The notes under the pieces were generated by a model, which saw only the letters and a program-made list of their open reading frames with translations, was not told the origin of the DNA and did not search any database. From Isoetes taiwanensis (taxonomy: Eukaryota; Streptophyta; Lycopodiopsida; Isoetales; Isoetaceae), in NCBI GenBank assembly GCA_021234155.1, contig JAJEKV010000011.1:7177132-7241131 (forward strand): a DNA stretch of 64,000 bases, given 5' to 3'. Shown here piece after piece: positions 48,366-60,124 of the stretch (position 1 is its first letter; each line of letters begins with the position of its first letter). The position numbers and the translations under genes were made by a program.

Positions 48366-49011
48366 AGAAGACCTTAGGAGAGCCCGGGAGATCCGGGAAG
48401 AGGAGGAGAGGATCCAGAAGGAGAAGGAGGAGAAAGCCCGGCAAGAGCAGCCGAACCAGCAGGATGCAGGGGCATCTGGGAGTGGGTCGGGCCCAATCCC
48501 GACGGAGCATGTAACTGTGAAGCATCGGAGGAAGGGATTGGCCCACAAGTCCGGCAGTCAATATAAGGAGAAATTAAAGACTGTCGGCGCTTTTGGTAAG
48601 AACGCGAGCTCCAGTCGAAGGCAGCAGCGGGTGGATCAGTCCCGACCAAATACTGGGGCCAAGACCGTACCTGCACCAAGTGGGCCGCCTACCAACCCTG
48701 CACCGCAACGGAAACCCCACCGATACCGACCTGGCACGGTAGCCTTACGGGAGATCCGCAAGTTCCAGAAGTCAACCCAACTTCTGATACGGAAGCTCCC
48801 CTTCCAGAGGTTGGTCCGGGAGATTGCGCAGGGGTTCAAGACCGACCTCCGTTTCCAGACTTTTGCTATTTTGGCGCTCCAAGAGGCTGTTGAAGCCTAT
48901 TTGGTGGCACTTTTTGGTGACGCCAATCTTTGCGCGATCCACGCAAAGAGGGTAACCATAATGCCTAAGGACTTAGCCCTCGCCCATAGGATTCGGGGGG
49001 AGCATCCTTAG
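48352..49011 (+). CDS. histone H3-fold ORF inside element C
   Basis: The open frame runs from 48352, with the first ATG at 48517 (164 codons to the stop at 49011). A charged coiled coil ([18 protein letters not shown]) comes first, then a basic, proline-rich tail quite unlike the canonical H3 tail (no ARTKQTARKS). From residue 66 it is a complete H3 core of 99 residues with no gaps: [54 protein letters not shown] and [15 protein letters not shown], ending RIRGEHP. I count about 15 differences from plant H3 by eye. The loop between helices 1 and 2 has canonical length, so it is not CENH3. It is intronless and on the same strand as gag-pol. Confidence 0.9.
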   Translation, partial: QNQIEEDLRRAREIREEEERIQKEKEEKARQEQPNQQDAGASGSGSGPIPTEHVTVKHRRKGLAHKSGSQYKEKLKTVGAFGKNASSSRRQQRVDQSRPNTGAKTVPAPSGPPTNPAPQRKPHRYRPGTVALREIRKFQKSTQLLIRKLPFQRLVREIAQGFKTDLRFQTFAILALQEAVEAYLVALFGDANLCAIHAKRVTIMPKDLALAHRIRGEHP

Positions 49012-49238
49012 CATATTTTGATGGCCTCCGCATTGTACATATTTTTTTTCCGAATAAATAATAAAAAAAAACTCTTTTTGTTTAAGTTGAAGTTGTATTG
49101 AGAACTTTATATTTTATTTTAAATATGAAATTTGCTGACATCAGCGTAATAATAAAAAGGGATTTAAAAAGGTTTTTTTTAGTGGGTACTCCAACTTGTT
49201 CTCTTTCATTTTCTTGCTTCCTCCTCCTTTCTAGCGCC

Positions 49239-50512
49239 ATGGCAGCCGCTGACCTTGCCGCCTGGTACCATGACGGAGAGCAATGGGATCCGCAAGTCCC
49301 TTTCGACCTGCTGTGCCTTTGCTATGCCAGCCTAGATCTCCTTGCCAACATGCAGAGGCACCCGATTACGCCGGATTTTTGATTTCTCTGGGGAGGAGAT
49401 GCTCCCTCGTGTATTCCTCTTGGGGATCCTCCCCAACCTATCTGAGCGGGGAGGTAGTCCAGAGATGCTCGGGGAGACACTCATGCATATGATGTCCTCA
49501 AGGGAAAGCTCGATGGGGCAAACACCGCCCGGGCAAGAAAAGATCGGGCGGCCATACCTTGAGGTCGCCCCGCCCTAGCTATCCTCATGGACCAATACGT
49601 TGAGGATGAAACCTTGCCTGCAGAGAAAGGCAAACTGCCTGAGTCTTCCGAGGAAGGGGAAGACGAACACATAGGCATGGGCGACTTCGCCAAGTTGGAA
49701 GCAACTTAGCGGAAGAGCCGCCATCAAGGCCGCGTGAGCAAGCCGTAGGCTTGTCGGTATCGGATGCCCTTCCAGTTATTTATCACCAAGGGCAAGAATA
49801 TCTTCTCTTGGATGATATTATCTGGACTTATCACATGGTGGCTGGATTTAGGCGCAAGCGTAAAGACCACGTGCTTTATGAGCTTGCAGAGTATTGCATG
49901 GATGATTTCATCGACTTCACTTCTATTGAGCTACCTTCGGAGGTACGGCAGCTGCTCCAGTTCCGCCAGGAGACTATCGAACCCGCCGAGACATTGCTAC
50001 GGCTTCGGGACTTCGTGATGCAGGAGCCGGCCTCTCAGCCCTCACCAGATGCCTTCACGGCTATGGGACCTCACGTCCCAAACATCAATATGGTTGAGGT
50101 TCCCTCGGGTTCAGATGACGAGGGAGAGGATTTATATCATAATCCTGCTCATGTGAAGGAGGAGCAGCAGGAACTTAAGGAAGAGGAGGTTTCCATGGAT
50201 TTGGATAAGGAGGTGGCCACATCAGAGACCCCGCAAGGGAAGGTATCGGGCAACCACCTTACCCGTTTCTTTTTGTCAGCCTTTCGACATGGGCAAGTCC
50301 TTTTTATACCCCGGGATTTAGGTCCAGAGGCTGAAGCTTCATGGTGGGCCCTCCGTGCTCTCTCTACACTGGCCGGGCACAAGAAGCTCCCCTACCGTAC
50401 GTTTACTTATGTACTCGTGCGACGGGATCTCGCCATGACGGCCTTAGGTCAGGACATCGCGCCCTGGATGAGCATGAAGCTCCTTACGGCTCTACCTCTT
50501 TGTTCGTCATGA
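49239..50512 (+). pseudogene. second leader ORF of element C, frameshifted, unknown
   Basis: An ATG at 49239 opens MAAADLAAWYHDGEQWDPQ. A one-base expansion in a T run (about 49378) ends that frame, and the reading continues in other frames as FSGEEMLPRVFLLGILPNLS, then an acidic ESSEEGEDEHIG stretch, then 49751-50512 with SDALPVIYHQGQEYLLLDDI, an acidic SGSDDEGEDLY stretch and WWALRALSTLAGHKKLPY. I recognise no domain. It lies between the H3-fold ORF and gag and has the element's own codon style, so it is probably a second accessory protein or a gag-related leader ORF. Confidence 0.5.
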
Positions 50513-50560
50513 TACAATTTGTAAGAATTTATCTGTTATAAATATGCTGATACCTTTTTC

Positions 50561-52921
50561 ATGCTCGATTTAGACGGTGCCCGTAACGCCGCTTGGCAGA
50601 CACCCTCCAACGCCAGTAGACTGACTCCTGAACAGGAGCTGATGTTAATGAAAAGGCAGTTAGGCGAATTACAGGCCTACGTATTGCATGCCAACCCACC
50701 GCAGCAAACCCAAGAGGATGGGCCGAAGTTACCTCCGTTGCCGCCTAGTCCACCTGCACAACAACCGTCACCACCGGAAGCCAGTCCTGGCCCTGTGCCG
50801 AGGAAGCCTCAGCCCAAACGTCGTCGGGGCTCCTCCAAGGATAGCGCCACCTCCTCGCAATCGGCTACCTCTGTCTCCTCTGCGTCGTCTGCATCGTCTA
50901 GTGATCATACGAAGCGCCGGGACAAGGAGTACCGTAAAACGGTTGACACGGCCATAACCAGTATATGGAAGAACAGAAAACTGGCCCAGTTTGATGGAAA
51001 ATCTAGAGGCGGCCTAAATGCAGAGTCCTGGCTCGACGAGATGAAGGAGTTTGGACGTTCCTATGGTATGACAGAAAAGGATACCGGGAAGGTTGCCACC
51101 ACGAATCTGACAGGAGCTGCCCGTATTTGGTGGAAGGGCTATGCTAGAGCCAAACATCTGGACAGGAGCAGATGCAACTTCAGGAAGTTTGCCAAGGCTT
51201 TTAAGTCGCATTATGTGCCCCGTGCGCACAAATGCCAACAGATCCAGACCTTTTATAGGTTAGAACAGAAGGGTATGTCAGTTCAGGCCTACACGGATGA
51301 GTTTATGCGCTTGAGACTGTATGTACCTGGTATGAATGAGAAAAGGGCAGTGGAAGGCTATATTGAAGGATTGGCACCATCAATCAAACGCATGGTTAAG
51401 GCCATAGACCCGAAATCAGTTGCAGAGGCGGAGGCTAAAGCATTGAGCCTCGAGGAGGACACACCAAGGAACCAGTATCAGCATCCTGCTCCTTATTTGC
51501 AGCCACGGCCGTCCACACCTTATAAACCTCGCTCACCAAGTCCGGGGCCCTCTCAGCAGAACTCTTATGGCCGTCAGGAAAAGAAGGTCACCTTTAGTGC
51601 GCCTGATAAGCAGAGCAATGCTGGTAAGGAAGTTCGGAACCTCTTACAGTCTATTCCTAAAGAGGCCCGTGAACAGCTCCGCCGAGATAAGGCATGCTAC
51701 AGGTGTATGAGGCCAGGACACTTCATGCAGAACTGCCCTTATGTCACGCAGACTGCCCAGCTGGCCATGGCCGACCTCGATTGGGATGACCTCGAAGCAA
51801 CACAACCCGTCGAGGAGGAGGCTCCCGATTACATTCACGGTGCGTCTCATATCCTTGCAGCTATAGAAACCGGCAATGCTGAGAGTCATCCTGCTGTTAT
51901 TTCTACCATAGGTCAAGTAGACAGTAAGCCTTTTGTAATTCTTATGGATACGGGAAGTACACATAATTTTGCTTCCCCTAGAATGGCTCAAGTCTTACAA
52001 CTTGAAACATTAAGGTCTCGACCAAGGCCTGTCACTCTAGCCAGTGGAAGGGTCAGGCATACTCATGGCCGGCGCATCAACCTTAAGATGCAGTTGCCAG
52101 GTGCACCAGTTGCTTTGGGTGCCGAGTTGATGGATATTGGCAAATACGACCTCATTGTTGGTATGGAATTCTTGGCATCTGCAAAAGCCAACATAGACTG
52201 CGAGAAGAGGGAAGTTACCTTCAACGCAGCTAATGGAGCCCGCGTGACTATTAAAGGTGAACCATTCAACCCTATCATGCAGTCTATCTCCATCAGGCAG
52301 TTAGATAAAGCTATACGCAAGGAAAAGCTCCTTTGCATCATTAGCCTTGCGTCCATGGAGTCAGATGCTAAACAGAAGCAAGTAATCGATACCTTGCCAG
52401 AAGGGATTGCTCGCCTTCTCCGGGATTTTGGTGATCTTTTTCCGGATGAGATCCAGAAGCTTCCTCCTTTTAGAGGGGTGGAATGTGAAATAGCTTTAGA
52501 ACCAGGTAGCAAGCCTACCAGCAAGGCCCCATACCGCATGAGTCCTCCAGAATTGGCAGAACTTAAGAAACAACTTCAGGAGCTGCTAAACCTAGGTTTC
52601 ATTCGACCTAGTGTTTCGCCTTTTGGCGCCCCTATTCTCTTCATTAAGAAAAAGGACGGCTCGCTGAGGATGTGTATTGACTACCGGCAACTTAACAAGC
52701 ATACCATCAAGAATCGTTATGCTTTGCCTAGGGCAGATGACCTAATGGATCAGTTACAAGGGGCTAAGTATTTCTCAAAGATTGATCTACGCTCTGGATA
52801 CCATCAGATAAGGATCAAGGAGGAGGACATCCATAAATCCGCTTTTCGCACTAGGTATGGGCATTATGAATTTACAGTTATGCCTTTTGGATTAACTAAT
52901 GCCCCAGCAACATTCATGTGA
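50561..52921 (+). CDS. element C gag-protease-reverse transcriptase (first part of polyprotein)
   Basis: 786 codons. The N-terminus is Pro- and Ser-rich. The Retrotrans_gag region lies at about residues 150-300 ([35 protein letters not shown]). A zinc knuckle [14 protein letters not shown] fits C-x2-C-x4-H-x4-C. The aspartic protease has [13 protein letters not shown]. The reverse transcriptase begins [20 protein letters not shown] with DYRQLNK and SGYHQIR. An in-frame TGA at 52919-52921, in the ATFM-x-LMND motif, cuts the polyprotein. The same frame continues after it. Given the other lesions in pol I treat the TGA as a mutation. Confidence 0.9.
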   Translation: MLDLDGARNAAWQTPSNASRLTPEQELMLMKRQLGELQAYVLHANPPQQTQEDGPKLPPLPPSPPAQQPSPPEASPGPVPRKPQPKRRRGSSKDSATSSQSATSVSSASSASSSDHTKRRDKEYRKTVDTAITSIWKNRKLAQFDGKSRGGLNAESWLDEMKEFGRSYGMTEKDTGKVATTNLTGAARIWWKGYARAKHLDRSRCNFRKFAKAFKSHYVPRAHKCQQIQTFYRLEQKGMSVQAYTDEFMRLRLYVPGMNEKRAVEGYIEGLAPSIKRMVKAIDPKSVAEAEAKALSLEEDTPRNQYQHPAPYLQPRPSTPYKPRSPSPGPSQQNSYGRQEKKVTFSAPDKQSNAGKEVRNLLQSIPKEAREQLRRDKACYRCMRPGHFMQNCPYVTQTAQLAMADLDWDDLEATQPVEEEAPDYIHGASHILAAIETGNAESHPAVISTIGQVDSKPFVILMDTGSTHNFASPRMAQVLQLETLRSRPRPVTLASGRVRHTHGRRINLKMQLPGAPVALGAELMDIGKYDLIVGMEFLASAKANIDCEKREVTFNAANGARVTIKGEPFNPIMQSISIRQLDKAIRKEKLLCIISLASMESDAKQKQVIDTLPEGIARLLRDFGDLFPDEIQKLPPFRGVECEIALEPGSKPTSKAPYRMSPPELAELKKQLQELLNLGFIRPSVSPFGAPILFIKKKDGSLRMCIDYRQLNKHTIKNRYALPRADDLMDQLQGAKYFSKIDLRSGYHQIRIKEEDIHKSAFRTRYGHYEFTVMPFGLTNAPATFM

Positions 52922-52924
52922 CTG

Positions 52925-54160
52925 ATGAATGATATCTTCCGACAATACTTGGATGAATTTGTTGTTATCTTCTTCGACGACATTCTCATCTACAGTAAGA
53001 CTCTTGAGGAACATGAGAAACATCTTAGACTGGCCCTGCAAAAGCTGAGACGTCATCAACTCTATGCCAAGTTCTCTAAGTGCAAGTTCGCCACTCCGAA
53101 GGTTGATTATTTAGGCCATATCATTTCCGCAGAGGGAATTGCTACAGACCCCGCAAAGATAGAGGCCGTAAGGGAATGGCCTATTCCAGGGAATGTTTCC
53201 GAAGTCCGGAGTTTCTTGGGATTAGCAGGCTACTATCGAAAATTTGTAAAGTATTTCGCGAAGATTGCAGCTCCTCTTACAAATCTCACAAAGCATGAGA
53301 AGGTGAAAGATTGGATGGACCACTGGAAGACGAAAGTTCAGCAGAGTTTCCAGCAGCTTAAGGATTCCCTAACATCAGCACCGGTTCTCACATTACCCGA
53401 TCCTGAACAGGATAAGCTAGTGGCGACAGATGCCAGTAAAATTGCCACCGGTGGGGTCCTAATGCAGGAGGGGAGGGTAATTGCCTACGATTCAAAGAAG
53501 ATGAATGAGACAGAGCAGCGATATCCTACCCATGATCAGGAATTGTTAGCCGTTGTTCGTGCTTTGCGGATATGGAGACACTACCTTCTTGGTAGAAGAT
53601 TCCAATTGGATACCGACCATCAAAGTCTCCGTTATTTATCCACCCAGCCGAACCTCAATCTCCGTCAGAGAAGATGGATGGAATTTCTCGAGGAGTATGA
53701 TTTTGAGATTATGTATAAGCCTGGCAAGCACAACGTGGTTGCGGATGCTTTATCACGCCACCCCTTGGTGACCCGAACCCATTGCAACGCCATTTCTACG
53801 CTTACCAGTGAGTTTGGCAAACAGATAGAACAGACCTTGGCCACAGATCCGGAGTTCTGTGACATTTGGGAGAGTTTGGCTAAGGAAGCTCGCACGGATG
53901 CAGAGCGTGACACTTTCCGTGCTTATAAGAAAGAGGGCAACTTATTATACCACAAGGATAAGTTGTGTGTACCGCAGACTTCAGGAGTACGGAAACTCAT
54001 TCTTCATGATACACACAATAGCCCTATAGCTGGACACGCAGGATTTATGAAAACCTACTTTAAGATTCGCTCCAGCTATTTCTGGCCTTCTATGAAGAAG
54101 GACATTGCCAGATATATCGTAATGTCGGGTATGCCCGCCAGACTAAAGCGAAGCGATTAA
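52925..54160 (+). pseudogene. element C pol: RT palm, RNase H, integrase N-terminus
   Basis: It continues the gag-pol frame after the TGA. RT has FFDDILIYS, the FDD variant of the catalytic YxDD box. RNase H keeps its acidic residues in [23 protein letters not shown] and VVADALSR. The integrase zinc-binding domain keeps its two His ([13 protein letters not shown]), but a frameshift near 54118 removes the Cys pair from this frame; CRVC is readable one frame over. Confidence 0.9.
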
Positions 54161-54875
54161 GAATCCCAGGGGAGCTACAACCTCTGGATGTGCCCAACGC
54201 CAAATGGGAAGTGATAACCATGGATTTCATTGTGGGCCTTCCAAGAACTCTCCGGGGATATGATGCCTTGATGGTTGTGGTCGACAAATTGTCGAAAATG
54301 GCTCATTTCTTGCCATGTCGTACCACGGACACAGCCTTTGATACTGCTCTGCTATTTGCCAAGGAAATCTTGATTACACGGAATGCCACTTAGTAATTGT
54401 GTCGGATAGGGATCCCAAATTTGTGGCGCGTGCGAAAGATTTCTTTACCACCATTCAGACCAAGCTTGCTATGAGCACAGCATATCATCCTCAAACAGAT
54501 GGCCAGACAGAGCGGACCAATCGCATTATAGAGGATATGCTAAGAAGTTATGTATGGAGCAAGCAATCACAATGGGCTGACTATATTTATCTAGTCGAGT
54601 TTGCTTATAACAGCATGAAGCAGGAATCTTCCAGGATGTCTCCCTTTATGATAAATTATGGTTATCAATGCCTCACTCCAGACACTTGGCATAACCCCGT
54701 TTCTAAGGTGGAGGTTTCTCAACAACTCCTCCTGGAAATGCAAGCTTTGGTCGAGGAAGTTCGTGGCTACTTGTTGGCTGCACGCAGTCGTCAGAAGAGT
54801 GTAGCCGATAAGCACAGAACCCCACGCGTTTTCCAAGTGGGCGAATCAGTTTGGCTTACGATTAAAGTAAAGTAA
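54161..54875 (+). pseudogene. element C integrase catalytic core, frameshifted
   Basis: The DDE residues can be located: Asp in ITMDFIVGLP, Asp in SDRDPKF and Glu in TDGQTERTNRIIEDML. The core is split by a one-base insertion near 54392, between the first and second Asp, and ends early at 54875 before the C-terminal domain. This copy cannot make an intact integrase without frame correction. Confidence 0.9.
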
Positions 54876-54905
54876 GCCAAGCTTAGGATTGGCAACTGTA
54901 AAAAG

Positions 54906-55355
54906 TTGGCCCCCAGATGGGCTGGACCATTCAAGATTATTGAGCGCGTTGGAGAGCAAGCGTATCGCTTAGAATTGCCGCCCCGCTTGAAGATCCACAA
55001 GGTCTTTCACGTGAGTCTTCTGAAACAACACACCCCTGATCCAGAGGAGGTTTTGGATTCCCCAACCCTCCTAGAAATGACAGAAGAGCAACTCGAAATA
55101 GTGCCTGAAGCTCTTCTTGATCGAGCTTACAAACAAACCAGAAGGACTCAAATGTTGCAATACTTGGTTAAGTGGAAACACTTACCAGTTGAAGATGCTA
55201 CGTGGGTGATGAAGATAGACCTTGACAAGCATTATCCGGATTTCATGCGCGAATCTCAAGGCCGCACCATCAACGATGCTATCAACCCCGCCACCGGCGG
55301 TAAGCTCAGAAGCTTGATTGCCAGGAGTAGCACCTTAGAGAGACCATATAGTTGA
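54906..55355 (+). pseudogene. element C integrase C-terminus with chromodomain
   Basis: The GPFKIIERVGEQAYRLELP and KIHKVFHVSLLK motifs mark the end of Ty3/gypsy integrases. They are followed by EIVPEALLDRAYKQ and YLVKWKHLPVEDATW, a chromodomain. In chromoviruses this domain directs integration to particular chromatin, often through methylated histone H3. That makes its company with an H3-fold ORF in the same element notable. The frame is open to TGA 55353-55355. Confidence 0.9.
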
Positions 55356-55845
55356 TAGGCTGCGTTCTTTTCGGCTACAATGGGAACTTGACCAATCCCT
55401 ATTCCGCAAGGTACCGCAAACCATAGACATAATAGGTTCCATGATAGATAGTATGTTCTTTTAATTATTATAAGGGGGTGGTCCCTTCAACCACAATTTC
55501 ATCATATGTACTGATACGCTGACATGTGCAGGCCAGTAAGCAGTACGTGCCCTGCCCATGCTAGAGGGTTACTGATGACCCGAACTCTTCAGTTTTGTTT
55601 TGTCTTCATGTTTTGTTTATCGTCCACTGATGTTGATATTCGATTTCGATCCTTAAACTGTTTGATTATGATAATCATGTTGAATGCACCACGGTGCTTG
55701 AAATGTTTTGCAAACTTTAAAGTTGAATATATGTATTACTTTTCGGAAAAAAATAACAGATTACCTTCCTTCATAATATATTGCTTTGTACATTTCTAAC
55801 TAACCCCCAATGCTGAGGACAGCATTAATTCTAAGGAGGGGAGAA
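55356..55845 (+). promoter_or_regulatory. element C 3' internal region and polypurine tract
   Basis: About 490 bp without a recognisable gene, ending in the purine tract AAGGAGGGGAGAA (55833-55845) directly before the 3' LTR. This tract primes plus-strand synthesis. Confidence 0.85.
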
Positions 55846-57441
55846 TGTGACGTTCCAAGTATTTATACGGTATACGTATAAATATATTGACACGTCACCC
55901 AGAATAGATACACCACCATGGGGCATGTTGACCTAGGGGGTTGCCCACAATGGATTTAATTAGCTATGCTAAATTAATTATAAAGGATAATTACCTAAAT
56001 ACTTGCTATTAAGACACCTAATGGTGGGAGGGCGCCATTTGGCATAACCTGGGTGGCTAGCATGGGGGTTTCTAAACCAAGCCACCAAAGGTAGCGCCAC
56101 ACCCATTTCACCCCAATTTCGACCCAACCAAAGACCAGAAGAACTAAGCTCGAGCCCGATTCTTTGAACCTGCCCAATCGCCAAGTCACCCTTTAACCGT
56201 TGCTGCCACCCCCGTGCAGCACTATGGAAGCACCCCTTGACAACGGCTCTAGCCGAAACACTGGTCAGTGGTAGCTTAACTTGCAAATTGTAGAATAGTA
56301 CTTTGGGTGTTCTTGTCTGACTAGCTTTGGTTCGGATTAACCCTTCTTGGGTAACTAGGAATATTGTTCAATTATGAATGATGCTCTGTTATGGAATGGT
56401 CGATGTCTCTATGAGTTAGTTCAGTAGTTTCGGTAAAGAAACAAGGGTTAAAAGGGGGTAGAGGCCTCTCGAGCTCAAGTATAGAATGCTCCTAGTACTT
56501 CTGTAATACCCTACTAGTTTTAGGCTGTGCACAAGAGCCCAGGGTCATAGATGCTATGGTCCGGCTTAGCACCGACAAAGGGACACAAAGTGGCAAGATG
56601 AGGGGTGGGGTCTTGCACGAGCATACAAGGCTCCTGAGACTCCTACAGTGGGCTAGGCCTGATAGCCGGTCACGTAGAAGGCCGGGTATGGGTCTGACAC
56701 TCCCTGGGTGTAGTGGTGTGACCCGTATGGGGCACCATGCACTTTGAGTAGATTTAGGGTGAGTACGTCGGGTACGGATGCGGGGGTCGCTGATGCGGCA
56801 CGCATTCTCTAGCTCACCCATGGAACCACTGTGATCCTGGAAGGGGACGCTTCCCCGACCTGCCTCATCGGACCAGGTGTCATGAACCTGGAGTAGGCTC
56901 AAAGGGTGATACCTTGAGTCTACGTCTCCGGAAGGCTATAGCGAAGCCATAGCGTGAATCGACCCATCCGCAAAGTGTGCAATGCACGGGGAGGGGCGGA
57001 TGGAGTGGACAACCCTAGCCGATGTTCTATGCCCGATAACGCCATGCCAAGATTCGGCCCCTGCCGATCTCCCCGAGACCCAAAGATCGGTCACGCTCCC
57101 CACTAGAGTCTGAGCCGGGGTAGAACCTGGGTTTTGGGTGTTTTCTTAGTCTTAGATGCATATTCTTTGCCGTCGGTATTTGGATGGATGCGCCACCCTT
57201 CGTGGTGGTTATTTATATGTGATTTATGCTGTGTGCTAACCCTTGTATTCATGCTTCCGCGACGTAGGCGCCCATTGAAGGCGTGGGCCGAATGACCCCT
57301 CCGTGTCCTTCACCTGAGCGTCTCTACATAGACGGCTCGGGTTAGATGGAGGGCCCTGCTCATGGCGCGATGGTCGCCATGGGAGGGGAAAGTCCCCGTA
57401 TGTATACGACCGGGGGTCGTATATATTCAGGGAGCGTCACA
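55846..57441 (+). repeat. 3' LTR of element C
   Basis: 1,596 bp, the partner of 45393-46978. Long runs are identical. Differences come in short clusters of small indels and changes, many at CAG, CCG or C/G runs. Confidence 0.95.
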
Positions 57442-57446
57442 GTTAG

Positions 57447-58417
57447 GTTGTATGGGCAACCTCGACAAGGGCTAAGAGTATGATCTAGGCACATTTATAG
57501 TAAATTCTCTAATGAACCCACATGTCATGGTCTTTGCATTGTTCCATTGTTGTCTTGGTATTTGATTATGTACTTGGAACCTCCGGGGTCGGACTTCTAG
57601 GTTCGGTGGCCTAGGTTGCTCTGGCATGCTCTTGTTCATCTGTGATTCTCTGTGGCATTTGTGCTCTGTGACACCGGGCGTTAGTTCTCCTGAGGGATTG
57701 CTACGTCAGTCAACTCTTGTGAAACCCCATGGTAAGAGGTCCTCCAGTGCCGGCGACGGGTCGAGAGGGTATCGATACTGAGGTTCACCCCACCACCTGC
57801 TACAGGGCTTGGAATGTAAGCTGGCTGGGCAACATGCTGCTAACAGGGCCTGTATGTAGGCTGGCTGAGCTACCCATTGTCCCGGAGTTTGTTTATGATG
57901 GTTTGGTACTCTGGTTATGTTCTTTGCTCTTGATGTTCATGATGTTTTCTTTATTGTCATAGTCTAGCGTTGCACCATAGGTTCTTGTGTCTTTGAGTCG
58001 TTTATGTTTGTTATTCAAGACTTTCAAGATGTTTTATGCATGCAGAGGCAGCTATGGGATCCCCCACTTAGTCACAAGGACTAACCCCTTTGAGTGCATG
58101 CAGTGATTGAGCAAGGTGGTGCTCGGGCCAGTAGCAGTGGTACTGTTCAGGATCGTGGCTGACTTTGGAGTTTTCTAGAAGAGGAATCTTAGCTTTGGTT
58201 TTGAATAAATCTATTATGGATGTATTTCTCTTGAAATTATACTACAATAGTTGGATATTAGCTATATGTAAGAAGGGAATCATTTTCCATTATTTATTGG
58301 AAGATTAAATTCTTCACCAACATAGTTGATTTAAGTTTTCATAACAACATAGACCTAGCCTTAAGTATAGACAAGATCCCGAGTTGCCAAGAGGGTCAAT
58401 TCGGCAGGCTCGTCACA
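57447..58417 (+). mobile_element. 5' LTR, second part, of retroelement B
   Basis: It resumes after element C and its GTTAG duplication, and ends CGTCACA at 58417, matching the TGTAACG start at 43829 as a short inverted repeat. There is no gene; the 77-codon frame at 57729 has no recognisable motif. Confidence 0.6.
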
Positions 58418-58419
58418 GT

Positions 58420-58430
58420 TGGTATCAGAG
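58420..58430 (+). promoter_or_regulatory. primer-binding site of element B
   Basis: TGGTATCAGAG follows the LTR end by two bases. A second, imperfect copy of the junction (CGTCACAGTTGGCATCAGAG) occurs 310 bp downstream at 58721, so this region may carry an internal duplication. Confidence 0.75.
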
Positions 58431-58835
58431 CAGTCTCGAGTTCGAGTCTCCATGGGTGCCTATATGCATGGGTAATTTGCAAAGACTTGGTAATCATTGT
58501 GACATGGTATGACATAGACATGGTATAGCCTTGGATGCTCGAGGACGAGCATAGTTCTAGTGGGAGAGACTGCAATGGGCCCATGGTAGACCGCTCGAGT
58601 ATTCGAACCTTGAATGTGCCTGTGGGGCGTTCCCGAGACACCGGCATAAATGGGTAGAAGCGACTACTCATAAACGTCTAGACGGTTTTGCCCGTTGGTT
58701 AAGGGCATGTCGGTTAGGAACGTCACAGTTGGCATCAGAGCCAAGTTTGAGCTTAAAGGGAATTTGGAAATGATTCATGTTCTTGAAGTGAGTTGTTAAT
58801 GCTCCTATTGTCTAATTGCAGAGTAGTAGGAGATC

Positions 58836-60075
58836 ATGGATGCTGGTGGTGCAGGTGGAGATGGAGCTCAAGATGTAACTAATATCCTGCAAGCTATTCA
58901 GCAATCTCTGCAGCAAAGTGTGTCACAGCAAAAGACCGAGGCTGAGAAAGCAATTGACAAGGTGTTAAAGGACACCAAAAGGGAAGTTTTTACAGGAGAA
59001 AACACAACAGGAGATGATGCCGACGCTTGGCTCCGTGGAGTGGAGTTCTATTTTGATTTGATCAAGGCACAAGATTCCGTAAAAGCTCTTCTTGCTCAGG
59101 CAATGTTAGGAGGTTTTGCAAGAGTATGGTGGGAGACTTGCCTAACTGACATGAATAAGAGACCTGGCCAAGCAACGTGGGAAGAGTTCAAAAAGGCCTT
59201 TGAGGGACATTTTACACCTCCAGGATATAAAGTTGATAAGATGAATGAGTTTTTAGATTTGACGCAAACAGGGACCGTGGCAGAATACAATGAAAAGTTT
59301 AGAAGATTGCAACCACATTGTCCTATTCTTGATAAAGCTAAGATGTGTGCCAGATTTGTGAAAGGACTCCATGTTGATATCAAAAGTACCATGTCTGGAG
59401 TGGCATATACGGATCTAGAGGAGGTAGTAAGAATTGCCAAAAATCGGGAAGCAGATCCGCGCGAAAAAGTTGCGGTGGATACATAAAAGGAAGAGGCAAG
59501 CATCTTCCTCTTGGCCAGTTGAGAATTCATATAGTCGGAGACGATCATTTAGAGAAGAGCCATATGCTAGTCAATCTGTGGAAGTTCAAAGTAATAACAG
59601 GAATTGGACAAGTAGCACCCAGACTGGAAGTAAGTTGCTACTGCCTCTCACTGATGAGGAAAGACAACGGTGCCTTGAGAAGAGGCGTTTCCGTTGTAGA
59701 GAAGTTGGACACTCAAGGAATAATTGCCCACTTGGTAGCATGGGAGGAGGGAGATTTAATCGCAATCCAAATGTTGGTGGAGGTAGAGGTCGGGGAGAGC
59801 CTCGATGGAATCAAAGGGAGCGTCAGCCGGAAGGAAGATTGGATGCAAATGATAGGACTATTGAGCGAAGGCCACAAAGTGGTGAAGCTAGAGCTGCCAC
59901 AATAATGGATCTTCCGCGACACCAAACGATTATCTACGCCCGCAGAAGCTCCACGTGGATGATTGCTCAAGAAGCTTCTATAGTGCTTAATCCTGTAAGG
60001 TTTGTAATAGTTTGGATTCTATCTCATTGCCTAAAGCAGTTGTCTATTTTGCTTCCCATTGTTAGTATACTCTAG
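58836..60075 (+). pseudogene. element B gag, frameshifted
   Basis: The ATG at 58836 starts MDAGGAGGDGAQDVTNILQA. The Retrotrans_gag region follows (DADAWLRGVEFYFDL, ARVWWETCL, WEEFKKAFEGHFTPPGYK). That frame stops at 59486, and the nucleocapsid part continues in another frame to 60075 with an RG-rich tail. The zinc knuckle reads RFRCREVGHSRNNC, so its first Cys is lost. No protease, RT or integrase follows. Pol has been deleted, and the element would depend on others for mobility. Confidence 0.85.
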
Positions 60076-60124
60076 GTAAGCATGATAGTTCCTGGGATCG
60101 ACCCATGAGGACATGGGTCCAATT

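Larger units (their letters stand above)
45388..57446 (+). mobile_element. complete Ty3/gypsy chromovirus (element C) with target-site duplication
   Basis: The element itself is 45393-57441 (12,049 bp), bounded by GTTAG on both sides (45388-45392 and 57442-57446). It has two LTRs of about 1.59 kb that begin TGTGACG and end CGTCACA, a tRNA-iMet-type primer site, a purine tract and coding order gag-PR-RT-RNaseH-IN-chromodomain, which defines a Ty3/gypsy chromovirus. The leader between primer site and gag is unusually long (about 3.6 kb) and encodes extra ORFs, including a histone H3 fold. The pol frame has one stop and several frameshifts, so this copy is probably non-autonomous. LTRs remain near-identical over long stretches, which suggests a fairly recent insertion. 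Confidence 0.95.

Noticed and set aside
48517-49011. Centromeric histone CENH3
   Set aside because: The divergent tail suggested it, but the helix 1-helix 2 loop has canonical H3 length and the core aligns without gaps to ordinary H3, including FKTDLRFQ.
52919-52921. Programmed readthrough or recoding of the pol TGA
   Set aside because: The stop falls inside the conserved reverse transcriptase motif, not at a gag-pol boundary, and other frameshifts in the same pol indicate mutation.
58420-58455. tRNA gene
   Set aside because: TGGTATCAGAGC followed by GAGTTCGAGTCTC resembles a tRNA 3' half, but its position directly after an LTR end explains it as a primer-binding site, and no cloverleaf could be built.
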